64,000 bases of DNA from CAG-791 sp963593905 (GCA_963593905.1 CAVBBL010000011.1:13646-77645); one strand, 5' to 3'. Shown: positions 8,892-18,290, counted from the stretch's first letter. Translations and numbers: made by a program. The notes: generated by a model not told the origin, from the sequence alone.

Positions 8892-9790
8892 AGCTCTACC
8901 TCCCTCTTATTCATGAAATACAGCATGATGACGGTGATCAGGATGATGACCAGGAACGACACGATGGAAAGCGCACTGGCACGTCCCATTTTCTGCTCGT
9001 TAAAGGCCATCTCGTAAATCTGGAACATCAATGTCTTGGTGGATTTGCCGGGTCCGCCGTTGGTCATGATGAAGGAATAGTCAAATGCCTTCAGACCGCC
9101 GATGACACTGAGGATCACATTGATGGTGATGGTGGCGGAAATCAGAGGAAGCTTGATCAGCTTTGTCAGCTGCCATTCGGTACAGCCGTCGATTCTTCCT
9201 GCCTCCAAAAGACTCTCATCCACGGTCTGTAAACCTGCCAGATAAATGATCATGGTGGTCCCAAAACCCTTCCACACTTCTACGATAGCGATGGCAAGCA
9301 GGGCCCAGGTAAAGCTGGCCAACGGGTTAAAGGAGGAGCCGTCGAAGCCTAATGCTGTCAGGATGCTGGCGATCATACCGGAGGAGGGCATATATACATA
9401 AGACCAGATAAATCCTACCACGATAGCGCTGAACAGAGCCGGGAAGTATGCGCAGGTGCGGAAAAATCCTTTTCCACGAATCTTGGTATTCAGGATCAGA
9501 GCGGCGCCCAGACCGATCAGGTTGCTCAGCGCCACGATGATGACCGCGTAAATCAGGGTTACTTTTACAGAATTGATAAGGGTGCCGTTTGAGAAAATCT
9601 TGATATAGTTCTTAAATCCCACAAAGTCGTAATCGTAATTGACACCGTTGAAATTGGTAAAACTGTAGATAAGCATCTGGAACACCGGCATGATCCAGAA
9701 GATCAGGAACATGGCCAATGCCGGAATGACGAAGAAATACATTTTGTCATTAAAAACCGGGGAATCCCCACTTCTTTTTTTCTTTTTCAT
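8888..9790 (-). CDS. Carbohydrate ABC transporter permease, MalF/UgpA-type (300 aa)
   Basis: Partner permease of the CUT1 importer. The N-terminus is basic (MKKKKRSGDSP) and is followed by six predicted membrane segments. The EAA loop reads ESLLEAGRIDGCTEWQLTKLIKLPL. GAGGT lies six bases before the ATG at 9790. It is the first permease after the binding-protein gene, separated by a 237-bp gap that carries a B-type repeat and a hairpin at 9946-9992. Binding protein, MalF-type and MalG-type permeases in this order are the standard arrangement. Confidence 0.93.
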   Translation of the reverse strand: MKKKKRSGDSPVFNDKMYFFVIPALAMFLIFWIMPVFQMLIYSFTNFNGVNYDYDFVGFKNYIKIFSNGTLINSVKVTLIYAVIIVALSNLIGLGAALILNTKIRGKGFFRTCAYFPALFSAIVVGFIWSYVYMPSSGMIASILTALGFDGSSFNPLASFTWALLAIAIVEVWKGFGTTMIIYLAGLQTVDESLLEAGRIDGCTEWQLTKLIKLPLISATITINVILSVIGGLKAFDYSFIMTNGGPGKSTKTLMFQIYEMAFNEQKMGRASALSIVSFLVIILITVIMLYFMNKREVEL

Positions 9791-9819
9791 AGTTACCTCT
9801 CATATTACGTCCTGTCTGT

Positions 9820-9856
9820 GGCAGCGTGAGGAGAATTTCGCCAAGACGAACCCTCC
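9820..9856 (-). repeat. A/B-type repeat fragment upstream of the permease genes
   Basis: GTGGCAGCGTGAGGAGAATTTCGCC followed by GACGAA resembles the A-to-B junction of the modular repeats. Only part of the B palindrome is kept. Confidence 0.5.
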
Positions 9857-9945
9857 ATTGTGAGCATACGTAATGTAACAAAACGTCATTCCGTATGCAG
9901 TGATGCCGTTTGCCGTCAAACTTTCTCTTTATGCTGTATATAGCA

Positions 9946-9992
9946 GAAAGGCTGTTCTGTGTGCCCTATGCATCTGACCAGACCAGCCTTTC
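9946..9992 (-). terminator. Hairpin between binding-protein and permease genes
   Basis: GAAAGGCTG at 9946 pairs with CAGCCTTTC ending at 9992. It begins about 35 bases after the binding-protein stop. Such hairpins often stabilise the binding-protein mRNA or partly terminate, giving excess binding protein over permease. Confidence 0.6.
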
Positions 9993-10027
9993 CTTTTATG
10001 CAAGCTCTGTTTATTTAAATGAAAGGA

Positions 10028-11449
10028 TTACTCATCCAGCAGATCTTCCAGCTTTTCCTGCATGCCCTCGGTGACCTCTTCTACAGTAGTACCCTGACCG
10101 CCTACCATTTCACTGAAGAGCTCCTCCATGGTGTTGTCTACACCGCCCGGCCATGCCTGATTGCACCAGTGATATGCCTTGCCGTCCTGCAGCAGGTCTA
10201 CGAAGGGCTTGAACAGGTCGTAGTTCGGTGTGGAATCCGCACCCTCGCCGTAGGTGACAATGTTTCTGCCGGATGCCAAGTATGCCTTCCAGCCATCGGA
10301 CTGGCCATCAAATACCCAATCCATGATCTCCTTGATCTCATCCACATACTGAGAACCGGAATAAATGGCAAAACCGCCGGCTAAGCAGGTTGCGGTACCA
10401 TTGATGCCATCCTCGCCGGGAAGCGGGAAGTAGCCTCTCTCAAAGCTGCCGGCTGCACCTTCTGCCATGATTGCGGTCACGTTAAAGGAACCATCAATGG
10501 TCATAGCAGCCTTGCCGTCGATAAACTCTGTGATAGCCTGGGATGCGGAAAGGCCCAGAGACTGGGAAGCATCGATGTACTTCTTGTCATAGAGCTCCTT
10601 GTACATCTCCAGAACACGATCCCAGGTGTCCTCATCGGTGAACTTAGCATCACCGGTGAGAAGCTGTGCATCATATTCTGAATTCTTGGAGTAGATTTCC
10701 TCTGCTGCCAGCTGATAAAGACCGAACTGGATCACGTACTGATCCTTATCACCCATAACGATGGGCTGATAGCCTGCATCCTGAATCTTTTGGCAGTCAT
10801 CCAGAAATTCCTGCCAGGTCTGCGGCTCGGAGGTAATGCCGCACTCTTCAAAGATGTCCTTATTGTAATAGGTTCCCAGAATTGCCACACCACCGGTAAT
10901 GCCATAAATGTGACCGTTGTAGGTCATGCCGGAATTGTCGCCGTTTAAGGTAAGACAGGTCATGTCATCCAAAGGAGCCAGATAGCCGGCCTCTGCCAGA
11001 GTGTAAACCGCATTGTTGCCGGCGCTCATCGGCTGTACATTGATGATATCCGGGCACTCGCCGCTGGCCAGCTTGGTCTTTAAGGAAGTGTAGTAATTAT
11101 CATCCGGAAGCTTGGTTGCCTCCAACGTCACATTGGGCCACTTCTCCTTGATCAGCTTTGGAAGCACTTCCGTCTCAAAATCATTTTCGTAGGCGGTACC
11201 GGATACCATCATAGTAATAGTGATATCTCCATCCTCTTCAATAGCCTGGGTGTTGTAGCTGCCGGCCTCGGCTGTGACGGTCTCGCCACCCTCCTCTCCG
11301 GAAGCTTCCTCCTCATCCTCTGCTGCCTCGGTCTTTGCTGCGGTATCTGTGGTCTCCTCATCGGAGGAAGACGAAGCGCCGCAGCCTGCCAGCATAGATA
11401 CTGACATAGCTGCCGCCAGGCCGATTGCCATCAACTTTTTCATTTTCAT
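10028..11449 (-). CDS. Extracellular sugar-binding lipoprotein of the ABC importer (473 aa)
   Basis: Family 1 solute-binding protein that delivers oligosaccharide to the two downstream permeases. A type II signal peptide (MKMKKLMAIGL ... SMLAGC) puts the lipidated Cys at residue 23. An acidic, Ser/Glu-rich linker follows (about residues 25-65). The mature part carries VTLEATKLPDDNYYTSLKTK and GKAAMTIDGSF, typical of these proteins. GGAGG lies nine bases before the ATG at 11449. The gene faces the sensor kinase gene across a 404-bp region containing a direct repeat at 11652-11690, so it is probably the first gene of the regulated operon. Confidence 0.93.
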   Translation of the reverse strand: MKMKKLMAIGLAAAMSVSMLAGCGASSSSDEETTDTAAKTEAAEDEEEASGEEGGETVTAEAGSYNTQAIEEDGDITITMMVSGTAYENDFETEVLPKLIKEKWPNVTLEATKLPDDNYYTSLKTKLASGECPDIINVQPMSAGNNAVYTLAEAGYLAPLDDMTCLTLNGDNSGMTYNGHIYGITGGVAILGTYYNKDIFEECGITSEPQTWQEFLDDCQKIQDAGYQPIVMGDKDQYVIQFGLYQLAAEEIYSKNSEYDAQLLTGDAKFTDEDTWDRVLEMYKELYDKKYIDASQSLGLSASQAITEFIDGKAAMTIDGSFNVTAIMAEGAAGSFERGYFPLPGEDGINGTATCLAGGFAIYSGSQYVDEIKEIMDWVFDGQSDGWKAYLASGRNIVTYGEGADSTPNYDLFKPFVDLLQDGKAYHWCNQAWPGGVDNTMEELFSEMVGGQGTTVEEVTEGMQEKLEDLLDE

Positions 11450-11651
11450 AGATTACTGCCTCCTTTTCCTGCTCCCTGCCGCTTCGCTGTCGGGACTGAA
11501 ACACTTCACCATGCAATGATGGGTGCCTGCTGTCCTGTATGCAAGCGGCTCTTTGCTGCCATCCGGGCACGGATGTGTGCTCCCGAAGGGTACTTTTGTC
11601 GCTGCTTTTCTTTCCGAATTCATTTGATGAGATAAAAATACCACAACCTTT

Positions 11652-11690
11652 GTATACTTTTGTTGGGAATGAAGGTATACTTTTGTTGGG
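11652..11690. promoter_or_regulatory. Direct repeat, candidate site for the YesN-like regulator
   Basis: GTATACTTTTGTTGGG occurs twice without mismatch, at 11652-11667 and 11675-11690, with a 23-bp period (about two helix turns on the same DNA face). It lies in the divergent region between the binding-protein gene and the kinase gene. AraC-type regulators commonly bind such direct repeats. The assignment to the regulator at 13719 is inferred from position. The remaining 404-bp gap holds only the repeat at 11753-11814; no clear promoter hexamers were seen. Confidence 0.6.
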
Positions 11691-11752
11691 TTGCGAATAG
11701 CTGCCAAAAACAGTGCTAATGCAGCAGAACGGACGATGCCTTTGGTGGCATT

Positions 11753-11814
11753 GCAGGGATGCCTGCGGCATTTCCGGTAATCAGATTGGAGAATTCGCCT
11801 GCGCGAAATTCTCC
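11753..11814 (+). repeat. C and B modules upstream of the kinase gene
   Basis: A C-like element (GCAGGGATGCCTGCGGCAT) is followed by a B palindrome: GGAGAATTCGC at 11788 pairs with GCGAAATTCTCC ending at 11814. It lies about 40 bases before the ATG of the kinase gene, here on the plus strand. Confidence 0.7.
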
Positions 11815-11853
11815 TCGTGACGACGAAATAAGTTGCGTCCCAGGGAGGGAACC

Positions 11854-13581
11854 ATGAAAATACGCACTCGCATCTTTCTATGTTTTACCATTACCGCACT
11901 GATTCCCCTTCTGGTCATCACGGTACTGGCCTATTCCCGCTTTACTTCCATCACCTATGAACGAGTGGAAGAGATCGCCGATACCACTGCCACCAATGCC
12001 GCAGAGTCTGTGGACAATACCATGGAAGATATCGAGCGTTCTCTGGGACTTTTTACTTTTTATTCTAATTCCGAGTATTCCATTGTAGATGAACTTCGTC
12101 CCTATGCCGACGAGGACTATACCCCGGACAGCTATACGATTCTTAAATCCAGCAGCGGCATGCGCTTCGTGGCGGAAAATCTCTTTTATAGCTATTCTTA
12201 TCTCAACGGCATCTATATCTTTACCCCCTCCGGCGCTACCTTTAACTACACCAGTGGCAGAAATGGCGACCTGATCTACGGCTATGACCCCACGGGAGAC
12301 AGTTGGTACCAGGAGACCCTTCAGCTCTCCGGCAAGCTCTATATCAGCTCTATTTATACCCCTTATTGGCTCTCCGGCAGCAGCAGCCGGGTGCTCTTTG
12401 CCCGGGCCATTTACGATGTCTATTCCCATAATTTTCTGGGGGTGCTGGTTTTTGACTGCGATCCTTCTCTCTTTGATCTCTCCGTCATGAATCCCATGCC
12501 GGATATCACCTGCTTTCGTCTGCGCACCGCCTTGGATGATGCCATCTTATACGAAGACCCGCAAACGGGACAAAGCAAAAACCTTCATACCATGGAAAAA
12601 GAAGTCGCGGGAGGCAAGCTGCTGTTGGAAGCTGTATTTGATTACAATGCCCTGCGCAAAGAGTTTAATTTCACCGGCTTTTTGCTCATGGGTGTCTCCC
12701 TGTTCTGCATTCTGGCGGTTGTAGCCGTCTCCCATCGGCTCTCCAAATCCCTGACCCATCCCATTGAACATCTGAGCCGCAAAATGGCCGCTCAGCGCGG
12801 CAGTCATCTGTCCCTCTCCGGGAAATATCTGCAGCGCACCGATGAGATTGGTGTACTGTACAATGAATACAACAACATGATCGAGGAGCTGAATACCTCC
12901 ATTAAACGGGATTATCAGGATAAGCTCATTACTCTGGATGCCCAGATGCGTTCTCTGGAAGCACAAATTAATTCTCACTTCCTTTTTAACACCCTGGAAT
13001 CCATCAATTCCCTGGCAGAGCTGGATGAGGATGAGCGGATCTCCACCATGGTCATGGCTCTGGGGAATATGTTCCGCTACAGTATCAAGACCAAAAGCGA
13101 GCTGGTGACCATCGACGATGAACTCCGCCATGTACAGGATTATGTGGCGGTACAGGAAATCCGTTTTGATTATCGCTTTCGCCTCCTGTTGGATATTCCG
13201 GAGGAAATGCACGAGCAGCGGGTATTGAAGCTGATTCTGCAGCCGCTGGTGGAAAATGCCCTGACCCACGGTCTTAACTATTGCACAGCCGGCGATTCCA
13301 TCACTCTAAAGGGCTCCATGGATGATCGAAATCTCTGGCTGTCTGTCACAGACAACGGCGTCGGCATGTCCGCTTCGGAGCTGGAGACTCTCCGCGCCCG
13401 CCTCCGGGAGGAGTCCGGCTTTACCGAGCTGGGACACCGCACCAGACAGAGCATCGGTCTTAAAAATATCCACTCCCGCATCGAGCTGTACTACGGAAAA
13501 GGATACGGACTGGAAATCGAGAGTCAGCAGAGCGAAGCGTGCGGTACCACTGTCCGCATTCATCTGCCACGCATTGAATAA
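11854..13581 (+). CDS. YesM-type sensor histidine kinase (575 aa)
   Basis: Membrane sensor of a two-component system for carbohydrate use. An N-terminal membrane segment (about residues 8-28) and a second one (FLLMGVSLFCILAVVAV, near 265-285) enclose a Cache-like extracellular domain. A HAMP-like segment follows (LSKSLTHPIEHLSRKM). The His_kinase domain carries the phospho-acceptor in INSHFLFNTL (His375) and an ATPase domain with LVENALTHGL and DNGVGMS. The ATG at 11854 follows GGGAGGG; a TTG-started extension to 11833 is less likely. The response regulator is encoded 137 bp downstream. It probably senses an extracellular sugar or the loaded binding protein. Confidence 0.93.
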   Translation: MKIRTRIFLCFTITALIPLLVITVLAYSRFTSITYERVEEIADTTATNAAESVDNTMEDIERSLGLFTFYSNSEYSIVDELRPYADEDYTPDSYTILKSSSGMRFVAENLFYSYSYLNGIYIFTPSGATFNYTSGRNGDLIYGYDPTGDSWYQETLQLSGKLYISSIYTPYWLSGSSSRVLFARAIYDVYSHNFLGVLVFDCDPSLFDLSVMNPMPDITCFRLRTALDDAILYEDPQTGQSKNLHTMEKEVAGGKLLLEAVFDYNALRKEFNFTGFLLMGVSLFCILAVVAVSHRLSKSLTHPIEHLSRKMAAQRGSHLSLSGKYLQRTDEIGVLYNEYNNMIEELNTSIKRDYQDKLITLDAQMRSLEAQINSHFLFNTLESINSLAELDEDERISTMVMALGNMFRYSIKTKSELVTIDDELRHVQDYVAVQEIRFDYRFRLLLDIPEEMHEQRVLKLILQPLVENALTHGLNYCTAGDSITLKGSMDDRNLWLSVTDNGVGMSASELETLRARLREESGFTELGHRTRQSIGLKNIHSRIELYYGKGYGLEIESQQSEACGTTVRIHLPRIE

Positions 13582-13616
13582 TCCTTGGCAATAAAGACCT
13601 TGCAAAAATCATCCTA

Positions 13617-13647
13617 TCGGAGAATTTCGCAAAAGCGAATTCTACGA
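13617..13647 (+). repeat. B-module palindrome between kinase and regulator
   Basis: GAGAATTTCGC is followed after AAAA by GCGAATTCTAC, an imperfect B-module palindrome. It sits between two co-directional genes, like most other copies. Confidence 0.65.
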
Positions 13648-13718
13648 TAGAATCCGCATATTTAATCCTGCAGACCGAAACATTCGCAATTCAGTAAGAA
13701 ACAGAAAGGAATAAAGGC

Positions 13719-15305
13719 ATGTATACCTATATCGTCATCGATGATGAAAAGCTCATCCGTCAGGGCACCATCAAGAAGATCTCCGCCATGGGAGAGGATC
13801 TCGTCCGGTGCATAGGCGAGGCGGACAATGGCAAAGAGGGCATCGCCCTCATCGAGCAGGTGCATCCCGATATCACCGTGCTGGATATGCAGATGCCGGT
13901 TATGGGCGGCACAGAGCTGCTCCCTTACTTAACCGAGCACTACCCGGAGATGCCCCTCATCGTCATCAGCGGCTTTCAGGATTTTGAATATCTGCGCCAT
14001 GCCATTCAGGCCCGGGCCATCGATTACGTTCTCAAGCCCTTTAATCGGGAGGCCATACAAAAAGCCATGGAGGGTGCCATACAGAGGCTCACCTCCCGCA
14101 GTGCGATACAGAATCAACTGCTCTCCAACGAAGAAGAAAAAGAAGCCGCCTATTATGAGTACGATCTGCAGATGTTAAAAAGCCTGATCTTTGGCTATCA
14201 CACCCTGGCCTCTTCCATCAGTTCCCGGCGTCTTTCCTATATCAATGATACTCATAACCTGTTTCTGGCTGCCCTGTATGCCTCGCAAACCATGGCTCAG
14301 ATCGATCTGCAAAGCTTTCTGGACGAAAACGGCTTTGGAGATCTGGCTCTGTATCTGGCACCGGAGGACATGCCCCATCTGGGATTTCTGATTTTCTTTA
14401 TTCCGGAAAATCCCGCTGTCGATCCCATCCGCACGCTGCGGCAGATCACCGGCGCCATCGCCTGTTGGCTGCGTCAGCAGGGCTATGTTTTTACCGCCGG
14501 CATCAGTGCTGAGCACCGAAATCTGACAGAGCTTCACACCGCTTTTCAGGAATGCTCCAGCGCCCTGAACACCCAGCCCATTCAGGAAAAAATGACAGAA
14601 CAGTTTCTCTTCTTTTCCGGACAGGATATTCCGGAAATTCCGCTCTGGCCCAGGCAGGAGGAGTTTCTCTTCCGACTGGAGGCAGGCATGAAGGAGGAGA
14701 CCTCTGCCCTGGTGGATCAGCTCTTTGACTTCTATCAGACTGTTCCCGGCTGCACACTGGCCAGCGTCAAATTTCACTGCTACCAGCTCTCTGCCAAATG
14801 CCGTGAAATCCTGCGCTACTATTTTCCGGATCAGATCCACTCCGATGCCTCCAGCATGCAGAATGTGGTCACCTCCCTGTTTTCTCTGGAGGAGGTAAAA
14901 CATTACTATCTGGGATTTTTCATGAATATGTGCACTATGCTGTCCTCCCAGAATGTGTACAGCAGCGATAATGTGGTGGAAAAGCTGAAATTCTATGTAC
15001 AACGCAATTATCAGCAGGATTTATCTCTGGATTTTCTTTCCTCCTGGTTTTACATGAATCGCAGCTATCTAAGCCACCTTTTCAAGCAGAAGACCGGCTG
15101 CAATTTTGTAGACTATGTCAATGAGGTGCGCATTGAAAAAGCAAAACAGCTTTTGCTCCAGCCTGATCGCAAAATGTATCAGGTGGCAAAAGCTGTCGGC
15201 TATGACAATGTGAAATATTTTTATCGGGTGTTCCGCAAGAGCACCGGCATGACACCGGTACAATATCAGGAGCAGCATTGTGATATTCGCACAGAGGGAG
15301 ATTGA
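13719..15305 (+). CDS. YesN-type AraC-family response regulator (528 aa)
   Basis: Cytoplasmic transcription regulator paired with the upstream kinase. The receiver domain starts MYTYIVIDDEKLIRQG, has its phospho-acceptor in VLDMQMP (Asp56) and the conserved Lys in YVLKPF. A long middle region of about 250 residues follows. The C-terminal AraC-type DNA-binding domain begins LSLDFLSSWFYMNRSYLSHLFKQKTG and ends VGYDNVKYFYRVFRKSTGMTP. AGAAAGGAA lies eleven bases before the ATG. Likely target: the divergent transporter-hydrolase operon through the direct repeat at 11652-11690. Its 3' end is only 12 bases from the convergent sbcC stop, with no terminator hairpin between. Confidence 0.93.
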   Translation: MYTYIVIDDEKLIRQGTIKKISAMGEDLVRCIGEADNGKEGIALIEQVHPDITVLDMQMPVMGGTELLPYLTEHYPEMPLIVISGFQDFEYLRHAIQARAIDYVLKPFNREAIQKAMEGAIQRLTSRSAIQNQLLSNEEEKEAAYYEYDLQMLKSLIFGYHTLASSISSRRLSYINDTHNLFLAALYASQTMAQIDLQSFLDENGFGDLALYLAPEDMPHLGFLIFFIPENPAVDPIRTLRQITGAIACWLRQQGYVFTAGISAEHRNLTELHTAFQECSSALNTQPIQEKMTEQFLFFSGQDIPEIPLWPRQEEFLFRLEAGMKEETSALVDQLFDFYQTVPGCTLASVKFHCYQLSAKCREILRYYFPDQIHSDASSMQNVVTSLFSLEEVKHYYLGFFMNMCTMLSSQNVYSSDNVVEKLKFYVQRNYQQDLSLDFLSSWFYMNRSYLSHLFKQKTGCNFVDYVNEVRIEKAKQLLLQPDRKMYQVAKAVGYDNVKYFYRVFRKSTGMTPVQYQEQHCDIRTEGD

Positions 15306-15317
15306 TCGTGATACTTT

Positions 15318-18290
15318 CTACAGGCATATCTCTGCTCTGCTGCCGCCGATGCGGTCCTTTTTGACCACGATCTGCCGGTCAATGCGGTCCTTTAACTCTG
15401 CCACGTGGGAAATGATGCCCACCAGCCGGTTGCCCTCTGTCAGGGAGGAAAGTGCACTGATAGCCTGCTCCAGGGTATCCTCATCCAGAGAGCCAAAGCC
15501 CTCATCTACGAAGAGCGTGTCCAGACGGATGCCACCTGCCGAGGACTGCACCTCATCCGAAAGTCCCAGCGCCAGAGAAAGGGAGGCCATGAAGGATTCG
15601 CCCCCGGAGAGTGTCCGCACACTGCGGACAGTTCCGTTATAATGGTCTATCACATCCAGTTCCAGACCGCTCTGGCTGCGGCGGTTATTCTCTTCTTTTC
15701 GGCGCTGCAGCTCATATTGGCCGTCGGACATCCTTAGAAAGCGCAGATTCGCCCGCTGTATCACCCGCTCGAAATAAGTCATCTGCACATAGGTTTCCAG
15801 ACGGATCTTTTCCTTTTGCTTTAATTCGCCGTTGACCGTCTCGGACAGTGCTCCCACACACCTTAATTTTTCCTCGGCCCTGTCCATCCTGCTCTCTGTA
15901 TCCCGGATCTGTTCTCTTGCCTTCTCATTGAACTGAATCCGCAGGTTAAGTTCTTCACTGCACTGCATGATTTCTTTTTTGGTCTGCTGCGCCTGGTTTC
16001 TGGCCTCCAGGACCGCTTCTTTCTCCGTCTCCGGCAGCTGGGAGAGCTGCTGCTGCAATGCCGTGATCTTTCCCTCACCGCTGTGCACGGCACCGGCTGC
16101 CTGCTGCATTCCCCTCTCTGCCTTCTGCAAAGAAGCGGCTATCTGCTCTGCGGACTGCCTCCACTGCGTGATCTGCTGCGCCGCCTCCCTGGCTCCTGCA
16201 TAGTGAAGCTGCTTTCCGATCTCCGCCAGCTTTGCTTCCCGCTCCTGCAAGGTAGCCTGCTCCGCTGCCATATGCGTCTGCTGCTGCAGCAGTATTTCCT
16301 CGGTGTCCTTCGTATCTTTCTCAAATTTCGGCAGCTTTTCTGTCAGATTCAAACGCAGTTCTTCATTGTGTTCTGCTTCCCGCAGGGCCTTTGTCAGACG
16401 TACGCTTTTTGTCTGCAGATTCTCCTGGGCCGCAGCAATATGGCTGCGTGCACGGCTGACTGTTTCTCCGTTTTCTGCAGGATTCTCTGTAAAGATCATC
16501 TCCGACAGCCATCCTGCATTCTCCGCGCCGGCACTCTCCACACCGACATCCTCCACACCGGCTTCACGTTCTGCAAAAATCTCCCGCAGCTGCTCCTGTG
16601 CCCTGCGTTGCTTTTCCATAACGGCAGCCTGCAGTGCTCCGGCCTGCCGGCTTGCCTTTGCCGCCTGCCCGGCAAGCTTCTCGGCTTGCTCCGCGAGTTT
16701 TTCCAGTTCTTCCTTGGTGGGCGCTTTCTGCGCTGCCTGAGCCGGATGAGGATGTTCCAGCGCACCGCATACCGGGCAGGGCCTTCCGGGCTGCAGCGTC
16801 TTCGCCAGAATCCCTGCCTGCGCATCCAGATACAGACGGTTAGCCTGTCTGTACTGCTGCTGTGCCTCTTCTGCCTCTCCGGCGCTCTTCTGATAAGATT
16901 TCTGTGCGTTCTCTAATGCAGCATATTGCTGCTGCAGACTACTGAGGCTCCCCGAGGCTTCCTGCAGATGCTTTTGCCCATCCTGCAGCCGCTGCATTTC
17001 TGTGCGAAGCTGCTGCAGAAGCACCGGATTATCCCGCAATATTTCCAGTTTTTCCTTGGCCTGTCTTTGATTTTCCTTTCTTTTCTGCAGAAGTGCGCAA
17101 TTTTTCTCCCAATCTGCTCTGTAACCGGCAAGCCCTTCTCTGCGCTCCTGCAGATTCCTCTTTCCGTCTTCGTACTGTTTATATTGCTCCAGTTCCTTTT
17201 CCAACGCTGCGATCTGTCCTAAAAGGCTCTCTCTTTCCGGCTCCCTTTCCTTCGCCCTCTCCCACTCTGCGGTCCATCTGGCCAGCTCCTGCTTTTGCCT
17301 GCCAAGCTCTGCCTCGATCCGCCTTTTTTCCTCCTGCAGCTGCCCTCTGGTCTGAGCCTTCGTCAGCTGCTCTGTGATCTGCTGGATCTTTTCTTCGATC
17401 TTTACCAGATCGACCTGACACTCCTCCCGGGCCAACTGATCCCTTTTGATCTGTTCCTCTAATTTTTGCCGCAAAATTGCCGGCGGCATTTCTTCCTCTG
17501 ATTCCTTCTGGAGTTTTGGCTGTAAGGTTTGCTTCGACGTTTGCTCTGCCATTTGCTGCAGCTCTGACCGTTGCTGTGCCCCTGACGTTTGCTGAGGCTC
17601 TGCCGTTTGCTGCGACTCTGCCGTTTGCTGTGGCACCACCCTATCCCAGCGAATGGACTCTGCCGCTATTTTCCGCCGGTTTTCCAGTTCCCCATAGTCT
17701 CGCTGAAGCTTTAAGTAAGTCTCCTTCAGCTGCCCCTGCAGCTTTTGATACCGTTCCGTCCGGAAAATCCGCCGGAAGATCTCCATCCGATCCTGGGTGG
17801 AAGAGAGCAGAAGCTTTAAAAAATCCCCCTGCGCGATCATGACGATCTGCGTAAACTGCTCCCTGTCCAGTCCCAGAATCTTTTCAATCTCCTCGGTTAC
17901 CTCTTTCATTTTGGTCACTACCCGCCCATCCGGCAGCTGCAAAGAGGCATCCGCCGGCATCAGTGTCGTGCCCTCTCCCCGCTTCTTTGGTCTCTCATAA
18001 GCCGGATTCCGGGTGACCACATAGGTCTTCCCCTTATTGGAAAAAGTCAGCTCCACCTGTGTGGGTGTCTCCGGCGCCGCATACTTGGAGCGCAGCATAT
18101 CCGGCTGCCGGTTGTCCCCACTGGGCTCTCCGTAGAGTGCAAAGGTAATGGCATCAAAGATCGTCGTCTTTCCTGCCCCTGTATCGCCGGTGATCAGATA
18201 CAAGCCGCCGGTTCCCAATTGATCCATTTCTAATTCCGTCGTCCCCGCATAGGGGCCGAAGGCTGTGATTTTCAGTTTGAGAGGTCTCAT
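15318..18290 (-). CDS. sbcC: Exonuclease SbcC, ATPase subunit of the SbcCD nuclease (990 aa)
   Basis: SMC-like ATPase that works with SbcD to cut hairpins and process double-strand ends. Walker A GDTGAGKTT is at residues 35-43. Two long coiled-coil arms flank the zinc hook GRPCPVCG (Cys505 and Cys508). The ABC signature LSGGESFMASLSLALGL and Walker B LFVDEGFGSLDEDTL are near the C-terminus. The start MRPLKLKITAFGPY at 18290 follows GAGGT; a frame extending to 18389 reads through a repeat. Residues about 218-247 are a Gln-rich tandem repeat (QQTAE-like) encoded by an 18-bp minisatellite, an unusual insert in the first coiled-coil arm. sbcD lies upstream on the same strand. Confidence 0.95.
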   Translation of the reverse strand: MRPLKLKITAFGPYAGTTELEMDQLGTGGLYLITGDTGAGKTTIFDAITFALYGEPSGDNRQPDMLRSKYAAPETPTQVELTFSNKGKTYVVTRNPAYERPKKRGEGTTLMPADASLQLPDGRVVTKMKEVTEEIEKILGLDREQFTQIVMIAQGDFLKLLLSSTQDRMEIFRRIFRTERYQKLQGQLKETYLKLQRDYGELENRRKIAAESIRWDRVVPQQTAESQQTAEPQQTSGAQQRSELQQMAEQTSKQTLQPKLQKESEEEMPPAILRQKLEEQIKRDQLAREECQVDLVKIEEKIQQITEQLTKAQTRGQLQEEKRRIEAELGRQKQELARWTAEWERAKEREPERESLLGQIAALEKELEQYKQYEDGKRNLQERREGLAGYRADWEKNCALLQKRKENQRQAKEKLEILRDNPVLLQQLRTEMQRLQDGQKHLQEASGSLSSLQQQYAALENAQKSYQKSAGEAEEAQQQYRQANRLYLDAQAGILAKTLQPGRPCPVCGALEHPHPAQAAQKAPTKEELEKLAEQAEKLAGQAAKASRQAGALQAAVMEKQRRAQEQLREIFAEREAGVEDVGVESAGAENAGWLSEMIFTENPAENGETVSRARSHIAAAQENLQTKSVRLTKALREAEHNEELRLNLTEKLPKFEKDTKDTEEILLQQQTHMAAEQATLQEREAKLAEIGKQLHYAGAREAAQQITQWRQSAEQIAASLQKAERGMQQAAGAVHSGEGKITALQQQLSQLPETEKEAVLEARNQAQQTKKEIMQCSEELNLRIQFNEKAREQIRDTESRMDRAEEKLRCVGALSETVNGELKQKEKIRLETYVQMTYFERVIQRANLRFLRMSDGQYELQRRKEENNRRSQSGLELDVIDHYNGTVRSVRTLSGGESFMASLSLALGLSDEVQSSAGGIRLDTLFVDEGFGSLDEDTLEQAISALSSLTEGNRLVGIISHVAELKDRIDRQIVVKKDRIGGSRAEICL
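17550..17639 (-). repeat. 18-bp minisatellite inside sbcC
   Basis: Five units of 18 bp (17550, 17568, 17586, 17604, 17622), each close to CGTTTGCTGCGACTCTGC on the plus strand, encode QQT(A/S)E(S/P)-type hexapeptides. The reading frame is kept because the unit is a multiple of three. Confidence 0.8.

Noticed and set aside
11833..11853. Upstream TTG start of the sensor kinase
   Set aside because: It adds only MRPREGT and places the good GGGAGGG ribosome site inside the gene; ATG at 11854 is preferred.
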